Source of the DNA: Photobacterium profundum SS9
GTDB lineage: Bacteria; Pseudomonadota; Gammaproteobacteria; Enterobacterales; Vibrionaceae
Length of the DNA: 64,000 nucleotides
Direction: 5' to 3'
Assembly: GCF_000196255.1 (NCBI RefSeq)
Contig: NC_006370.1
Span: 960,187-1,024,186, forward strand
This document shows positions 17,024-26,322 of this stretch, piece after piece; position 1 is the first letter of the stretch; each line of letters begins with the position of its first letter. A model generated the notes under the pieces. That model was not told where the DNA came from. It saw only the letters and a list, made by a program, of their open reading frames with translations, and searched no databases. The position numbers and the translations under genes are program-made.

Positions 17024-18493
17024 ATGTCGCAAGGCGAGATTAACGAGTTACAAGTCGTAAGCTGTGATGTTGATGCGCTATTTAGCAATAGCGCAATTTC
17101 AACTAAAAATGGCATTCTTGAAGGTCAACTTTTCATTCCTGAATATCAGCGCCCCTATACATGGGGAGAAAAGGAAGTAAATCGCTTGGTTGGTGATTTG
17201 ATTGCTTACTTTTCGAGTGAGAAGCCACCAGAGCATCAATACTACCTTGGCAGCGTGATTATTCATCAAAGTATCGTTGATGGCGTTACTCGCCTTAACG
17301 TGATTGATGGACAGCAACGCCTAACAACCTTAGCGATTCTTGCCTATGTGCTTGGCTTACCCAACCAGCCAAGAATCACCTACACATCACCCAGTTCGCA
17401 GCAACAAATTGCTGCGAATGTTCAGTGGTTAAAAACGTGGTTAGCTGATAATCGCGAAATAGAACATTGTGACCTAAAAGCACTCATCAAACTTGAACAA
17501 ATCAATATCACCCTTGTGATCACTGAGAGTGAAGATGATGCTTACCGATTTTTTGAAACCCAAAATACAGGCGGTGTTCGTTTAAATGGTGCGGATATTA
17601 TTAAGGCGCATCATCTAAGAGCGATTGAAGAAAAATATCAAGATAGCTATGCAAAACAATGGGAATCGCTTGGTGAGTTGACGCCGCTTATTGATGCCAT
17701 CATGAAGGTGCGTTATTGGCAAGCGTTTCGATTTAAGTCTCTACCCACACACCGCAAACCACACTTAGTCAAAACTGAAATCGTTAAAGAGTTAGCTGAA
17801 TCTTGCTTAAATCAACCCGTTAACGTTGCTTACCGTACGGTTCAGGTAACAAAACCGCATACGGGAGTGGCAACCAATAGCCTATCGGGCATTCAAATTA
17901 ACAATATCGATAACGGCTATGCCATGCGTCAGCCACTCAATTCAGGTATTAACACTATCGACTATCTGAGCTACTTTGCTCAACTACAACACGATCTGTT
18001 ACTAAATGAACGAACGCTAGCTAACTTAGACGCTTTCTATGATTTCTATTTTAATGACGTAATTCAAAAATTAGATGGTACAGCCTACCTGAAAAAGTTG
18101 TTTGATAGCACTTTACTTCTGTATGTGAGCCAATTTGGTTTAACTCAACTTCATGAAGCCGCGCTATGGCTGTTTCGGATGGTGTACTCGCCTCGGGTAA
18201 TCAATCAGAAAACCGTTAAAGAAAGCTCGATTCAAAGCTTTGCAAGAGACAACAAGTTATTTGATTTCATTGTTCTAAGTTATACCCATGAGCAACTTAT
18301 CGGCTGGTTAAAAGAGTATTCCTATACCTTTGAAGGCTCAAACCTTGATGATAAAAAAGTCAAAGGACGCTTCATTATTAGGCTTGAGAATTTCTTCAAA
18401 CCCAAGACGTTTACGCGAGAAACCATTCAAACCAGTTTCGATAAACAACTGTGCCAAGCCATACAGAGCAAAGTGAATGAGGCTCAAACATGA
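17024..18493 (+). CDS. DUF262 (ParB/GmrS-like) protein without a nuclease domain
   Basis: 489 residues. The DUF262 signatures are FIPEYQRPYTWGEKEVNRL (about residue 38), NVIDGQQRLTTLAIL (about 95) and FETQNTGGVRLNGADIIKAH (about 180). DGQQR is the nucleotide-binding motif of the GmrS/ParB-like fold. The C-terminal half is helical and lacks the DUF1524 His-Asn-His motif, unlike the next protein. Its reading frame overlaps that gene by four bases (ATGA), implying coupled translation and a shared function. In GmrSD and SspE systems such domains drive nucleotide-dependent attack on modified phage DNA. Here it sits inside a type I operon, where its role is unproven. Confidence 0.85.
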   Translation: MSQGEINELQVVSCDVDALFSNSAISTKNGILEGQLFIPEYQRPYTWGEKEVNRLVGDLIAYFSSEKPPEHQYYLGSVIIHQSIVDGVTRLNVIDGQQRLTTLAILAYVLGLPNQPRITYTSPSSQQQIAANVQWLKTWLADNREIEHCDLKALIKLEQINITLVITESEDDAYRFFETQNTGGVRLNGADIIKAHHLRAIEEKYQDSYAKQWESLGELTPLIDAIMKVRYWQAFRFKSLPTHRKPHLVKTEIVKELAESCLNQPVNVAYRTVQVTKPHTGVATNSLSGIQINNIDNGYAMRQPLNSGINTIDYLSYFAQLQHDLLLNERTLANLDAFYDFYFNDVIQKLDGTAYLKKLFDSTLLLYVSQFGLTQLHEAALWLFRMVYSPRVINQKTVKESSIQSFARDNKLFDFIVLSYTHEQLIGWLKEYSYTFEGSNLDDKKVKGRFIIRLENFFKPKTFTRETIQTSFDKQLCQAIQSKVNEAQT

Positions 18494-20529
18494 ATCAAGT
18501 AAAAACCTATTTAAGAACGCCTCAAAGACTGGTAGATGAGCAGGCATTGTTTACTATTCCAAGCTACCAACGCCCTTTTGTATGGTCTGATGAGGCGATC
18601 AAAAGCCTGTTTGATGACCTTTTTTCAGCATTTGAGAGTAAGCAGCCACACTATTATGTTGGCACTATTTTAACGGCTAAACGACCTGGACAAGTTTTAG
18701 AGTTAATTGATGGGCAGCAACGAACCACCAGTTTGATGCTATTCGCCCTTGCCTGTAAAAAGAAAGAAATTAATACCCAACTCACAAAGCTAATTTGTGC
18801 GGAGCATCTGCAAGAAGAGACACTACGTTTAAGTTTCAAAATTAGAACACAAGTGGAAGCTTATCTCGGACATATGGCGGGGCTGGAAAACTATGAAAAC
18901 CAGTATCCAAGCGATACTGAGATCGAAAACAATCCTTACCTGAAACGCTTAGCCGCTGGACTAGCTACGTTTGAAAATTTACTCGACCAAATCCCTTTTC
19001 CAGATAGCACAGATCAAGATGATACAGCTCAAGGTAACAATAACCGACGTTCATCTTTAACAGATAAGCAAGCTGCCTTTGCTGACTACGTATATTCATC
19101 AATGCATATGGTTGAAAACCGTATCCCTACGTCAACGGATTTGAATCAGCTGTTTGCCACAATGAATAATTCAGGGGTACAGCTAGAGCAAGCAGACATC
19201 TTAAAGTCGTTACTACTAAAGAACATCGAGACAGATAAAGCGACTTACAATACCATCTGGCAAGCATGTGAAAACATGGATAACTACTTCGAGCGGAATG
19301 TTCGTAAGGTTTTCCCAAACACTAATTGGGCAAAAATGCAAAACAGTGATTTTGCTCAATATGATGCTGGTATCTTCAACTTTGATAAAGCAGACGAAGA
19401 TGAGAAACCGCTCCAAGGTATGACTATCGCTGAAATTATGGCTTCTGTAGATAATCGAAGTGGTAGCCAAGCGAATAATAAATATCGCGATGTTGAGGAA
19501 GAAACCAGAGAAGTCTACTGTCATTCCATCATTAGTTTTCCTCAGTTATTGCTGCACACATATCGTATCTATTTGCAGAAATATGGTTTCGATGACTTCG
19601 TTCCTCGCTTTCATTCAGATCAACTCATTGCGACTTTTGAACCTCTCTTGAATAGTGATGAAGAACAGATAAAACAGTTCTTCCAACTACTGTGGCAAGT
19701 GCGTTTTGCGTTTGATCTATGGATAGTAAAATGGGTAGAAAAGGCAGATGAGGTTGAAGAACAACTGCTCCTTTGTAGCGTGAACGGCTCTTACTCAAAC
19801 AATAACTATTATTTCAGCCGCAGCCCACTTGAACACTCAAATATTTCGATGCTCCAAATGGTGAGGCATTTCACTGCGGATAGAAATGCACAGTATTGGT
19901 TAACGCCTTTCTTAGGATGGCTAGTTGAAAATAAACCAACGCAAGTTGAAAGAGCACAAGTAGTCAAACAACTTGAGTCGATCGATAATCAACTTTCATT
20001 AGCTATGGCGGAACAAAAACCAGCGAGCTTTAAGTTGCTATCAAGTTCATTGGGTACATCAGAGGTTCAAGCTTCAAGCTTTATCAAAAGCTACCTATCT
20101 GAAAAGAATGGCGTTAATTTTAGACATTATTGGTTTCAAAAATTGGAATACCTCTTGTGGAAACACAACAGTGATTACTTGAAAGATATCGATCAAAACA
20201 AATTTATGCGCTATCGCATTATCTCAAGAAACTCCGTGGAACATGTCCATCCTCAAAACGATGAGTATGGTAAACAGCTAGAAGACGGTTATTTAGATAG
20301 CTTTGGCAACTTAGCTTTGCTGAATGTGGGCCAAAACTCGGCCTACAGTAACCAATCCGTAGGCAAAAAACGCGAAGATTTTAATGCAAAACCTCAGTAT
20401 GACTCCTTAAAACTCAAGCACATATATGATTTAATGCAAACAGAGAATGGTTTATGGGATGAATCAAAAATTCACTCACATCAGAACCAGATGATCACAT
20501 TATTAAAAGCACATTATTGTCAGTTGTAG
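18490..20529 (+). CDS. DUF262-DUF1524 protein (GmrSD/SspE-like HNH nuclease)
   Basis: 679 residues. The N-terminal DUF262 domain shows TIPSYQRPFVWSDEAIKSL, ELIDGQQRTTSLMLF and TMNNSGVQLEQADILKSLLL. The C-terminal DUF1524 domain carries the HNH-like catalytic set: NSVEHVHPQND, then SFGNLALLNVGQNSAYSN, then KKREDF. Both GmrS-like and GmrD-like functions are therefore on one chain, as in SspE and many single-chain type IV enzymes that cut glucosylated or phosphorothioated DNA. It starts within the end of the preceding DUF262 gene. The pair between hsdS and hsdR suggests a modification-dependent nuclease working beside the type I enzyme. Confidence 0.88.
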   Translation: MNQVKTYLRTPQRLVDEQALFTIPSYQRPFVWSDEAIKSLFDDLFSAFESKQPHYYVGTILTAKRPGQVLELIDGQQRTTSLMLFALACKKKEINTQLTKLICAEHLQEETLRLSFKIRTQVEAYLGHMAGLENYENQYPSDTEIENNPYLKRLAAGLATFENLLDQIPFPDSTDQDDTAQGNNNRRSSLTDKQAAFADYVYSSMHMVENRIPTSTDLNQLFATMNNSGVQLEQADILKSLLLKNIETDKATYNTIWQACENMDNYFERNVRKVFPNTNWAKMQNSDFAQYDAGIFNFDKADEDEKPLQGMTIAEIMASVDNRSGSQANNKYRDVEEETREVYCHSIISFPQLLLHTYRIYLQKYGFDDFVPRFHSDQLIATFEPLLNSDEEQIKQFFQLLWQVRFAFDLWIVKWVEKADEVEEQLLLCSVNGSYSNNNYYFSRSPLEHSNISMLQMVRHFTADRNAQYWLTPFLGWLVENKPTQVERAQVVKQLESIDNQLSLAMAEQKPASFKLLSSSLGTSEVQASSFIKSYLSEKNGVNFRHYWFQKLEYLLWKHNSDYLKDIDQNKFMRYRIISRNSVEHVHPQNDEYGKQLEDGYLDSFGNLALLNVGQNSAYSNQSVGKKREDFNAKPQYDSLKLKHIYDLMQTENGLWDESKIHSHQNQMITLLKAHYCQL

Positions 20530-20543
20530 GTTGGAGTAACAAC

Positions 20544-23500
20544 ATGGTTAGTCAAACGAATGAAATGGCACTTGAAGCCGCTATCGAAAAAGCACTGGTT
20601 GGTATTACTACTGAAGAACGTAAGCAAGGTATTGCAGAGCCTTTTGCCGTTTATAGCAAAGATCATGCGTACAGTATTGGCTTTCCGAGTGACTTTGACG
20701 CCAAATATGCAATTGATAAAACCTACTTCTGGCAATTCCTAGAAGATACTCAACCAACTGAGTTGGAAAAGCTGCAAAGTAATAGCCCGAATGATTGGCA
20801 GCAAAAAGTACTTGAGCGTTTTGACCGTCTTATCCGAAAACATGGTGTGCTGCACCTGCTGAAAAAGGGACTTGCTGTAGATGATGCTCACTTGATGTTG
20901 ATGTACCCAGCACCTTTAGCCAGTAGTTCAGAATCGGTAACTAAGAACTTTAATGCCAATATCTTTAGTGTGACTCGCCAAGTCCGTTACTCTCAAGCGA
21001 ATCCATTACAAGAAATCGATATGGTTATCTTCATTAATGGTATTGCACTGGTAACGTTAGAATTAAAAAATCATTGGACGGGGCAAACTGCGCGTTATCA
21101 TGGTCAGAAGCAATACTGTAACGACCGAGATCAAACGCAACCTTTACTCAACTTTGCTCGTTGTTTGGTTCACATGGCAGTGGACACAGAAGAAGTCTAC
21201 ATGACCACCAAATTAGCAGGCAAAAAAACCTTTTTCCTACCTTTTAACAAGGGTAATAATCTAGGGAAAGGAAACCCACCCAATGCTAATGGGCATAAGA
21301 CAGCTTACTTATGGCAAGAGGTTTTCAGCCGTGAAAGCTTAGCCAATATTATTCAGCACTTTGTTCGCCTAGACGGTACATCTAAAGATCGTTTGGAGAA
21401 AAGAACGCTTTTCTTCCCTCGTTATCAACAGATGGACGTCGTTCGTAAACTGATTGCGGATGCTGAAAAAAATGGAGTTGGACAAACTTATTTGATCCAA
21501 CATTCAGCAGGCTCTGGTAAATCTAACTCCATTACATGGGCAGCCTATCAGCTTATTGAAGCTTACCCTGGTAACGAAACTGCCGCCGGAGGAAAGAGCT
21601 TAGAACAACCACTTTTTGATTCTGTTATTGTGGTTACCGACCGTCGAATTCTAGATAAACAGCTAAGAGAAAACATTCAGCAGTTCTCTGAAGTTAAAAA
21701 CATTATTGTGCCAGCTAATAAATCATCAGAGCTGAAGAGCGCGCTAGAACAAGGCAAAAAAATCATCATTACAACGATTCAGAAGTTCCCATTTATTATT
21801 GATGGTATTTCGGATCTGAGTGATAAACGTTTTGCCGTTATTATCGATGAGGCACACAGTTCCCAGTCAGGTTCGGCACATGACAACATGAACCGAGCGA
21901 TGGGTAATGTTGAAGAAGAGGCTGATGCTCAAGATAAAATCCTTGAAGCAATGAAGTCACGTAAGATGAGAGGCAATGCTTCCTATTTAGCTTTCACAGC
22001 AACACCGAAAAATACCACGTTAGAAAAATTTGGTCAGAAGCAACCTGATGGCAGTTATAAGCCATTTCACTTGTATTCAATGAAACAAGCGATTGAAGAA
22101 GACTTCATTTTGGATGTATTGGCAAGCTACAATACCTACAAAAGCTATTATGAGATTGAAAAATCAATCAGTGAAAATCCGCTGTTTAACAGTAAAAAGG
22201 CACAAAAAAAGCTAAAAGGTTTTGTTGAACGCCAACAGCAGACTATCAACATCAAAGCGGAGATCATGCTTGATCACTTCATCCCTCATGTAGTGAACCC
22301 TAAGCTTCTAAAAGGAAAGGCGAAAGGGATGGTGGTTACTCAGAACATTGAAACTGCTATTCGTTATTACAAGGCTATCTGCCGCCAGTTAAAAGAGCGA
22401 GGCAACCCATTCAAAGTTATTCTTGCGTTTTCTGGAGAGAAAACGGTAGACGGCATTGAGTACACTGAATCTGAAGTTAACGGTTTTGCTGATACCGAAA
22501 CCAAAGACAAATTTGATACCGATGAATATCGTTTATTGATTGTTGCGAATAAATACTTAACAGGTTTTGATCAACCGAAGCTTTCCGCTATGTATGTAGA
22601 TAAAAAGCTTCAAGGAGTTTTGGCTGTTCAGGCATTATCTCGATTAAATCGTTCTGCGCAAAAATTGGATAAACGAACCGAAGATCTATTCATTCTCGAT
22701 TTCTTTAACTCAACCGATGATATCAAGAAGTCGTTTGATGATTTCTATACTTCAACCAGCCTGTCTGAAGCCACAGACGTCAATGTTCTGCACGAAATTA
22801 AAGATGGTTTGGATGACGTTGGTGTTTATGAATGGAGTGAGGTCGAGGAGTTCACAAAACGCTACTTTGATGGTGACGATGCACAAGAACTAAGCATTTT
22901 ACTGGATGTCGCGGTTAATCGCTTTGAGCATGAATTACAACTTGAACAAGATGACCAAGCTGATTTTAAGATCAAAGCAAAGCAATTCGTGAAGATATAC
23001 GGTCAAATGGCTTCCATAATGCCTTATGAAGTGGTGGTTTGGGAGAAACTGTACTGGTTCCTTAAGTTCCTTATTCCGAAGCTTAAAATCGAAGACACGG
23101 ACGCTGACCAAATTGATGAGTTGTTAGAATCAGTGGATCTCTCTTCTTATGGTTTGCAACGAGTGAAACTCAATCATACTATCGAGCTTGATGATTCTGA
23201 AACAGAAGTAGATCCACAGAATCCAAATGTACGTGGTTCTCATGGTGGTGATGAGGAGTTTGATCCCCTAGATGACATCATTCGTAACTTTAACGAACGT
23301 TTCTTTGATGGTTGGAGTGCAACCCCAGAAGAGCAAAAAGTGAAGTTCGTCAATATCCAAGCCAACATACAAGATCATCCCGACTTCGAAGAAAAATATA
23401 AGAACAACCCAGATCCACATACACGTGAGCTAGCTTTTGAAAAAATCTTTAATGAAGTGATGTTGAAGCGCAGGCGTGAAGATATGGAACTGTACAAATT

Positions 23501-23567
23501 ACTAGCTAAAGATGCTTCAATGAAGAGTTCTGTTATTCATAGCATGCAGAGCCGAATAGGGTATTGA
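20544..23567 (+). CDS. hsdR: Type I restriction endonuclease R subunit
   Basis: About 1007 residues from ATG 20544, which has TTGGAGTAACAAC ahead of it; an in-frame TTG at 20517 would overlap the previous gene and is less likely. Nuclease motif: EIDMVIF (D near residue 158) and VTLELKNHW (ExK near 172). Translocase motifs: HSAGSGKSNSITW (Walker A, about 322), VIIDEAHSSQSG (DEAH, about 434), YLAFTATPKN (motif III) and LSRLNRS (motif VI). It cleaves unmethylated DNA after ATP-driven translocation when assembled with HsdM and HsdS. With the methylase damaged, an active HsdR would be expected to be idle, because it needs M2S to bind DNA. Confidence 0.94.
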   Translation: MVSQTNEMALEAAIEKALVGITTEERKQGIAEPFAVYSKDHAYSIGFPSDFDAKYAIDKTYFWQFLEDTQPTELEKLQSNSPNDWQQKVLERFDRLIRKHGVLHLLKKGLAVDDAHLMLMYPAPLASSSESVTKNFNANIFSVTRQVRYSQANPLQEIDMVIFINGIALVTLELKNHWTGQTARYHGQKQYCNDRDQTQPLLNFARCLVHMAVDTEEVYMTTKLAGKKTFFLPFNKGNNLGKGNPPNANGHKTAYLWQEVFSRESLANIIQHFVRLDGTSKDRLEKRTLFFPRYQQMDVVRKLIADAEKNGVGQTYLIQHSAGSGKSNSITWAAYQLIEAYPGNETAAGGKSLEQPLFDSVIVVTDRRILDKQLRENIQQFSEVKNIIVPANKSSELKSALEQGKKIIITTIQKFPFIIDGISDLSDKRFAVIIDEAHSSQSGSAHDNMNRAMGNVEEEADAQDKILEAMKSRKMRGNASYLAFTATPKNTTLEKFGQKQPDGSYKPFHLYSMKQAIEEDFILDVLASYNTYKSYYEIEKSISENPLFNSKKAQKKLKGFVERQQQTINIKAEIMLDHFIPHVVNPKLLKGKAKGMVVTQNIETAIRYYKAICRQLKERGNPFKVILAFSGEKTVDGIEYTESEVNGFADTETKDKFDTDEYRLLIVANKYLTGFDQPKLSAMYVDKKLQGVLAVQALSRLNRSAQKLDKRTEDLFILDFFNSTDDIKKSFDDFYTSTSLSEATDVNVLHEIKDGLDDVGVYEWSEVEEFTKRYFDGDDAQELSILLDVAVNRFEHELQLEQDDQADFKIKAKQFVKIYGQMASIMPYEVVVWEKLYWFLKFLIPKLKIEDTDADQIDELLESVDLSSYGLQRVKLNHTIELDDSETEVDPQNPNVRGSHGGDEEFDPLDDIIRNFNERFFDGWSATPEEQKVKFVNIQANIQDHPDFEEKYKNNPDPHTRELAFEKIFNEVMLKRRREDMELYKLLAKDASMKSSVIHSMQSRIGY

Positions 23568-23574
23568 GTAGATG

Positions 23575-23653
23575 ATGAAAGGTTACATTTAGAAAATTGA
23601 TTTATATCTGAAATCTATCCATGCGGAGATGAAATCAATTAGTAACCTTTCAT
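23575..23653 (+). terminator. Long stem structure after hsdR
   Basis: ATGAAAGGTTAC (23575-23586) pairs with GTAACCTTTCAT (23642-23653). Just inside, AATTGATTT...ATCT pairs with AGAT...AAATCAATT. The result is an extended, interrupted stem of about 25 bp starting eight bases after the hsdR stop. It could terminate transcription in both directions or mark the edge of the operon module. Confidence 0.55.
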
Positions 23654-23698
23654 TATTTAACTGTATTTAATGATATTAACGCTCCAAATAATGAATTT

Positions 23699-23812
23699 TT
23701 TGACAACAAGAAGGCTTTGTTGCTGTTAAAAATAGCAACAACCCCTAGAACAATACACAATGTGTATTGCCTTTAAATCAGTTACTTATGAATTATTAGC
23801 TTTGTTGTCAAA
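23699..23812. repeat. Nested palindromic unit, MITE-like
   Basis: Outer inverted repeats TTTGACAACAA (23699-23709) and TTGTTGTCAAA (23802-23812) bound 114 bp. Inside are TTGTTGCT / AGCAACAA (23717-23741) and the palindrome CAATACAC-AAT-GTGTATTG (23751-23769). Three coaxial hairpins with matching terminal repeats look like a miniature element or a remnant of an IS end. Confidence 0.45.
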
Positions 23813-24708
23813 TAGAGATTTCTGAGTTATTTGTTATTAAAGCAGATAAAAACCTCTTTGAGTCAAGATTTGAGTGAGGCTAGAACAAGGGCTTCCCTGC
23901 TCCGCAGGAATTGAGCTGAGGCTTATTCACCTAGATGTTTAATTTTTTATTATGCAGATCGCAAATCACTTCAACATATAGAGGTACATCTCTATTACCA
24001 TTTATCCATCGAGAGACCTATTCTTTTCTAAGCCTCTTACTTGAAGCTGAGACTCAATTGTCAGGAACTCAGTTTATAGTGGCACAATGAATTTGGTCAC
24101 CTGATTGCAGGAGACATAAATATAAGCTGCGTACGCCTTACTCCATACCGCACCGCTACAAAGGTTCATATGCTTTAATACTGAGACGCTCATCTCTGTG
24201 TCAGAGTTAGAAGAATATCTAGTTAAGTTTCGTGAGAAGCGTTCCGAACAGCACAGCAGCCAGGTAATAAAGATGACTTCCAGGTGCAACCTAGAACAAG
24301 CGTAATCTAGCATTATTAATGACAGACGGGATCGAAAAGCATCAGCCCAGCTCGCTAAGCGCTCTGCTGGAAGTATTCGACAGAAATATCCGCCGACGCT
24401 TGGCTGTTCCTTATTCAGAAATTCCAGAAAAGCGCCATAATCGTTATCACTCAAGTGAGGATGATCTTATTGAATTGGTTGGGAAGGGAGGATTTATTGT
24501 GAAGCAAATGAGCTGTTCAAGCCTTTCAAAATTGCTAAAGGCAAAAGTAACTTGGTTTTGAACTGCTTATACTTCTAGTAAATTTATTATCCACTAGAGG
24601 TTATCTGAAACAACAATAACACATTTGACAAAAAACAGATTATTTAATATAAACAACTAGTTATGGTTGTTTATTTTATCTGAAACCTTTTTTTTGATCA
24701 AATTTTAT

Positions 24709-24753
24709 GTTATAACTATTATAACGTTTATAACAATTATAAAGTTATATAAC
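24709..24753. promoter_or_regulatory. Cluster of TATAAC-type repeats
   Basis: GTTATAAC, ATTATAAC, TTTATAAC, ATTATAAA and GTTATATAAC follow one another within 45 bp at roughly 10-bp steps. This could be an iterated binding site. The only downstream start (ATG 24778, AGGAAG 17 bases before it) opens just 37 codons. Confidence 0.3.
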
Positions 24754-25113
24754 ACAGATAAGGAAGAACGTTGTTTCATGGCGCTCTTTTCGAATTACTC
24801 CGATATTGCGCTACTAAAAAATACTGCCATCTATGGCATTCCCTCTACCACCAGTGGCATTTTCGTTACCAACGGCTTGCTTAGCCCCTAAGTAAAATAG
24901 ATAGATGGTTACTATAGGTGAGAACAAAAAAAAATCAGGAAAATTCCCATATTTCTCGTTGGTGTTGTTCGAACATTTTTAGATTTACTTTGAAAGTGTT
25001 GGGATTGAACTGCTTTCTCAGAATAAAGCTATCCTGTGTAGGATTAACCAAATGATATGGATTAAACGCCACTCGTACGCTTCAGCCGCAGGCGGCTGGA
25101 AAATAGAACGATA

Positions 25114-25692
25114 TTATATTGTTTTATTCCAATGGCGTTTAACCGTCGCTATACCAATATTTAAGTGTTTGGCTGCTGAGCTTTGTGACATATCACCCAA
25201 TTTACAACTTTGTACAGCTCTGGTTGTTTCAATGGCTTTAGGCCGTCCTAGTTTTTTGCCTTCACTTTTAGCTCGGGCCAAACCCTCTTGGGTTCTTTCT
25301 CGAATTCTATTGCGCTCGAATTCTGCAAATGCACTAAACATTTGAAGCATTAACTTGCCTTCGGAGCTACTGAGATCTGAAACTGGTAAATCAAGACAAA
25401 TAATCTTTATTCCCTTCGTCGATAGCAGCTCTATTGTTTGCTGCACATCAATGTTATCTCTTCCTAGGCGATCTAACTTTAAAACGATTAATGAATCGCC
25501 TTTTTCTAGTTTATGCTCAACTAGATTTTTGAACTGCTGGCGTTCAAGAGCACGAGTACTTCCCGATACCGTTTCTGAAATAACACGGCTATCTAGTACT
25601 TCATAACCTGTGCTTCGAATTGCTAGAATTTGGTTCTGTGTGTTTTGTTCTGTTGTCGAAACTCGACAATAGGCGAAGATTCTACCTAACAT
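25114..25692 (-). CDS. Serine recombinase (Tn3-type resolvase/invertase)
   Basis: 192 residues. The N-terminal catalytic domain has FAYCRVSTTEQNTQ with the nucleophile Ser12, VLKLDRLGRDNIDV (the conserved Arg-Leu-Gly-Arg) and MFSAFAEFERNRIRERTQEG at the long E helix. The C-terminal helix-turn-helix is DMSQSSAAKHLNIGIATVKR. Resolvase length is normal. Immediately upstream of the start (25702-25818) lies a set of repeats resembling a res site. No transposase gene is nearby, so it may be a leftover of a Tn3-like unit or a resolution system for the island. Confidence 0.93.
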   Translation of the reverse strand: MLGRIFAYCRVSTTEQNTQNQILAIRSTGYEVLDSRVISETVSGSTRALERQQFKNLVEHKLEKGDSLIVLKLDRLGRDNIDVQQTIELLSTKGIKIICLDLPVSDLSSSEGKLMLQMFSAFAEFERNRIRERTQEGLARAKSEGKKLGRPKAIETTRAVQSCKLGDMSQSSAAKHLNIGIATVKRHWNKTI

Positions 25693-25701
25693 ATATTTTC
25701 C

Positions 25702-25818
25702 CGTATCATATAACCTGGTATCATTATTTCATCGGTATCATATAATTGAAAGTGTATTTTTATGATACCTCTACTGGTTATTTTATTTGGTATCATTTAA
25801 CGAGTGTTTTACGATACC
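25702..25818. promoter_or_regulatory. res-like site of the serine recombinase
   Basis: Half-sites GGTATCATTTAA-like recur six times. Pair 1: GGTATCATATAA with TTATGATACC facing, 25734-25769 (36 bp). Pair 2: GGTATCATTTAA with TTTTACGATACC facing, 25789-25818 (30 bp). A third, less regular pair is at 25702-25729 (CGTATCATATAA, GGTATCATTATT). Three two-half-site subsites next to tnpR are the standard res layout. Confidence 0.7.
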
Positions 25819-26322
25819 AGAAATATTTAGTAAATCTGAATTATTCAGCTGCGGCCGTTGAAAAATACTAACACTCATGATGCAACGAATGTATGGTGTT
25901 GTATAATAGATGTATTGCATTAGCCTATTCGTACGAGATCATAATGAAAATAGTTGAACGATGCTTAGAGCGTCTGTATCTAAATAAAGAACAGAGAAAA
26001 ACGAGTTTCTACTCAAAACATCAATCAGTAGAACGTATGAGAAATGATCCAAGATCAACTGAAAGTAAAAGGTTGAAACAAAAAGAATGATACGCCGCAA
26101 CTAGCAGTGATGATCTAAATTACAAGTCTACTGAAAATTATTCCAATAAAGTATGAAGGACGCTTGTCTTTGTGTTTTTCATAGTTGTAATTCCGGTTGT
26201 ATTCTTCATCAGTTCATATGTCCGATACATGATATTCAATAACTATTTATTCGCTATAGATTTAAACACTTACCGCAGCTGAAAAAATTAATTTTTTGTT
26301 GATATTTAAACTATCTTGAATA
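25819..26322. other. Intergenic stretch with one doubtful small ORF
   Basis: The plus-strand ATG 25944 opens 48 codons beginning MKIVERCLERLYLNKEQ and rich in Lys and Arg. There is no clear ribosome site and no recognisable family. Nothing else seen. Confidence 0.35.

Larger units (their letters stand above)
23568..25113. other. Long gene-poor stretch between hsdR and the recombinase
   Basis: About 1.5 kb without a gene I can support. Open stretches on both strands at 24074-24561 give no recognisable protein. Structures in it are the hsdR stem, a nested palindrome unit at 23699-23812, AT-rich repeated TATAAC motifs at 24709-24753, and a GC-rich hairpin CAGCCG-CAGG-CGGCTG at 25083-25098 that may terminate the minus-strand recombinase gene. 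Confidence 0.5.

Noticed and set aside
20517-20543. Earlier TTG start of hsdR
   Set aside because: It overlaps the previous gene; ATG 20544 has a proper ribosome site.
24074-24561. Overlapping ORFs on both strands (126 and 80 codons)
   Set aside because: Neither shows a family motif or a ribosome site; probably decayed sequence.
24778-24891. 37-codon ORF behind the TATAAC repeats
   Set aside because: Very short, with the purine-rich site too distant; kept only as a remark.
25052-25606. Plus-strand ORFs opposite the serine recombinase
   Set aside because: They are antisense readings of the recombinase gene.
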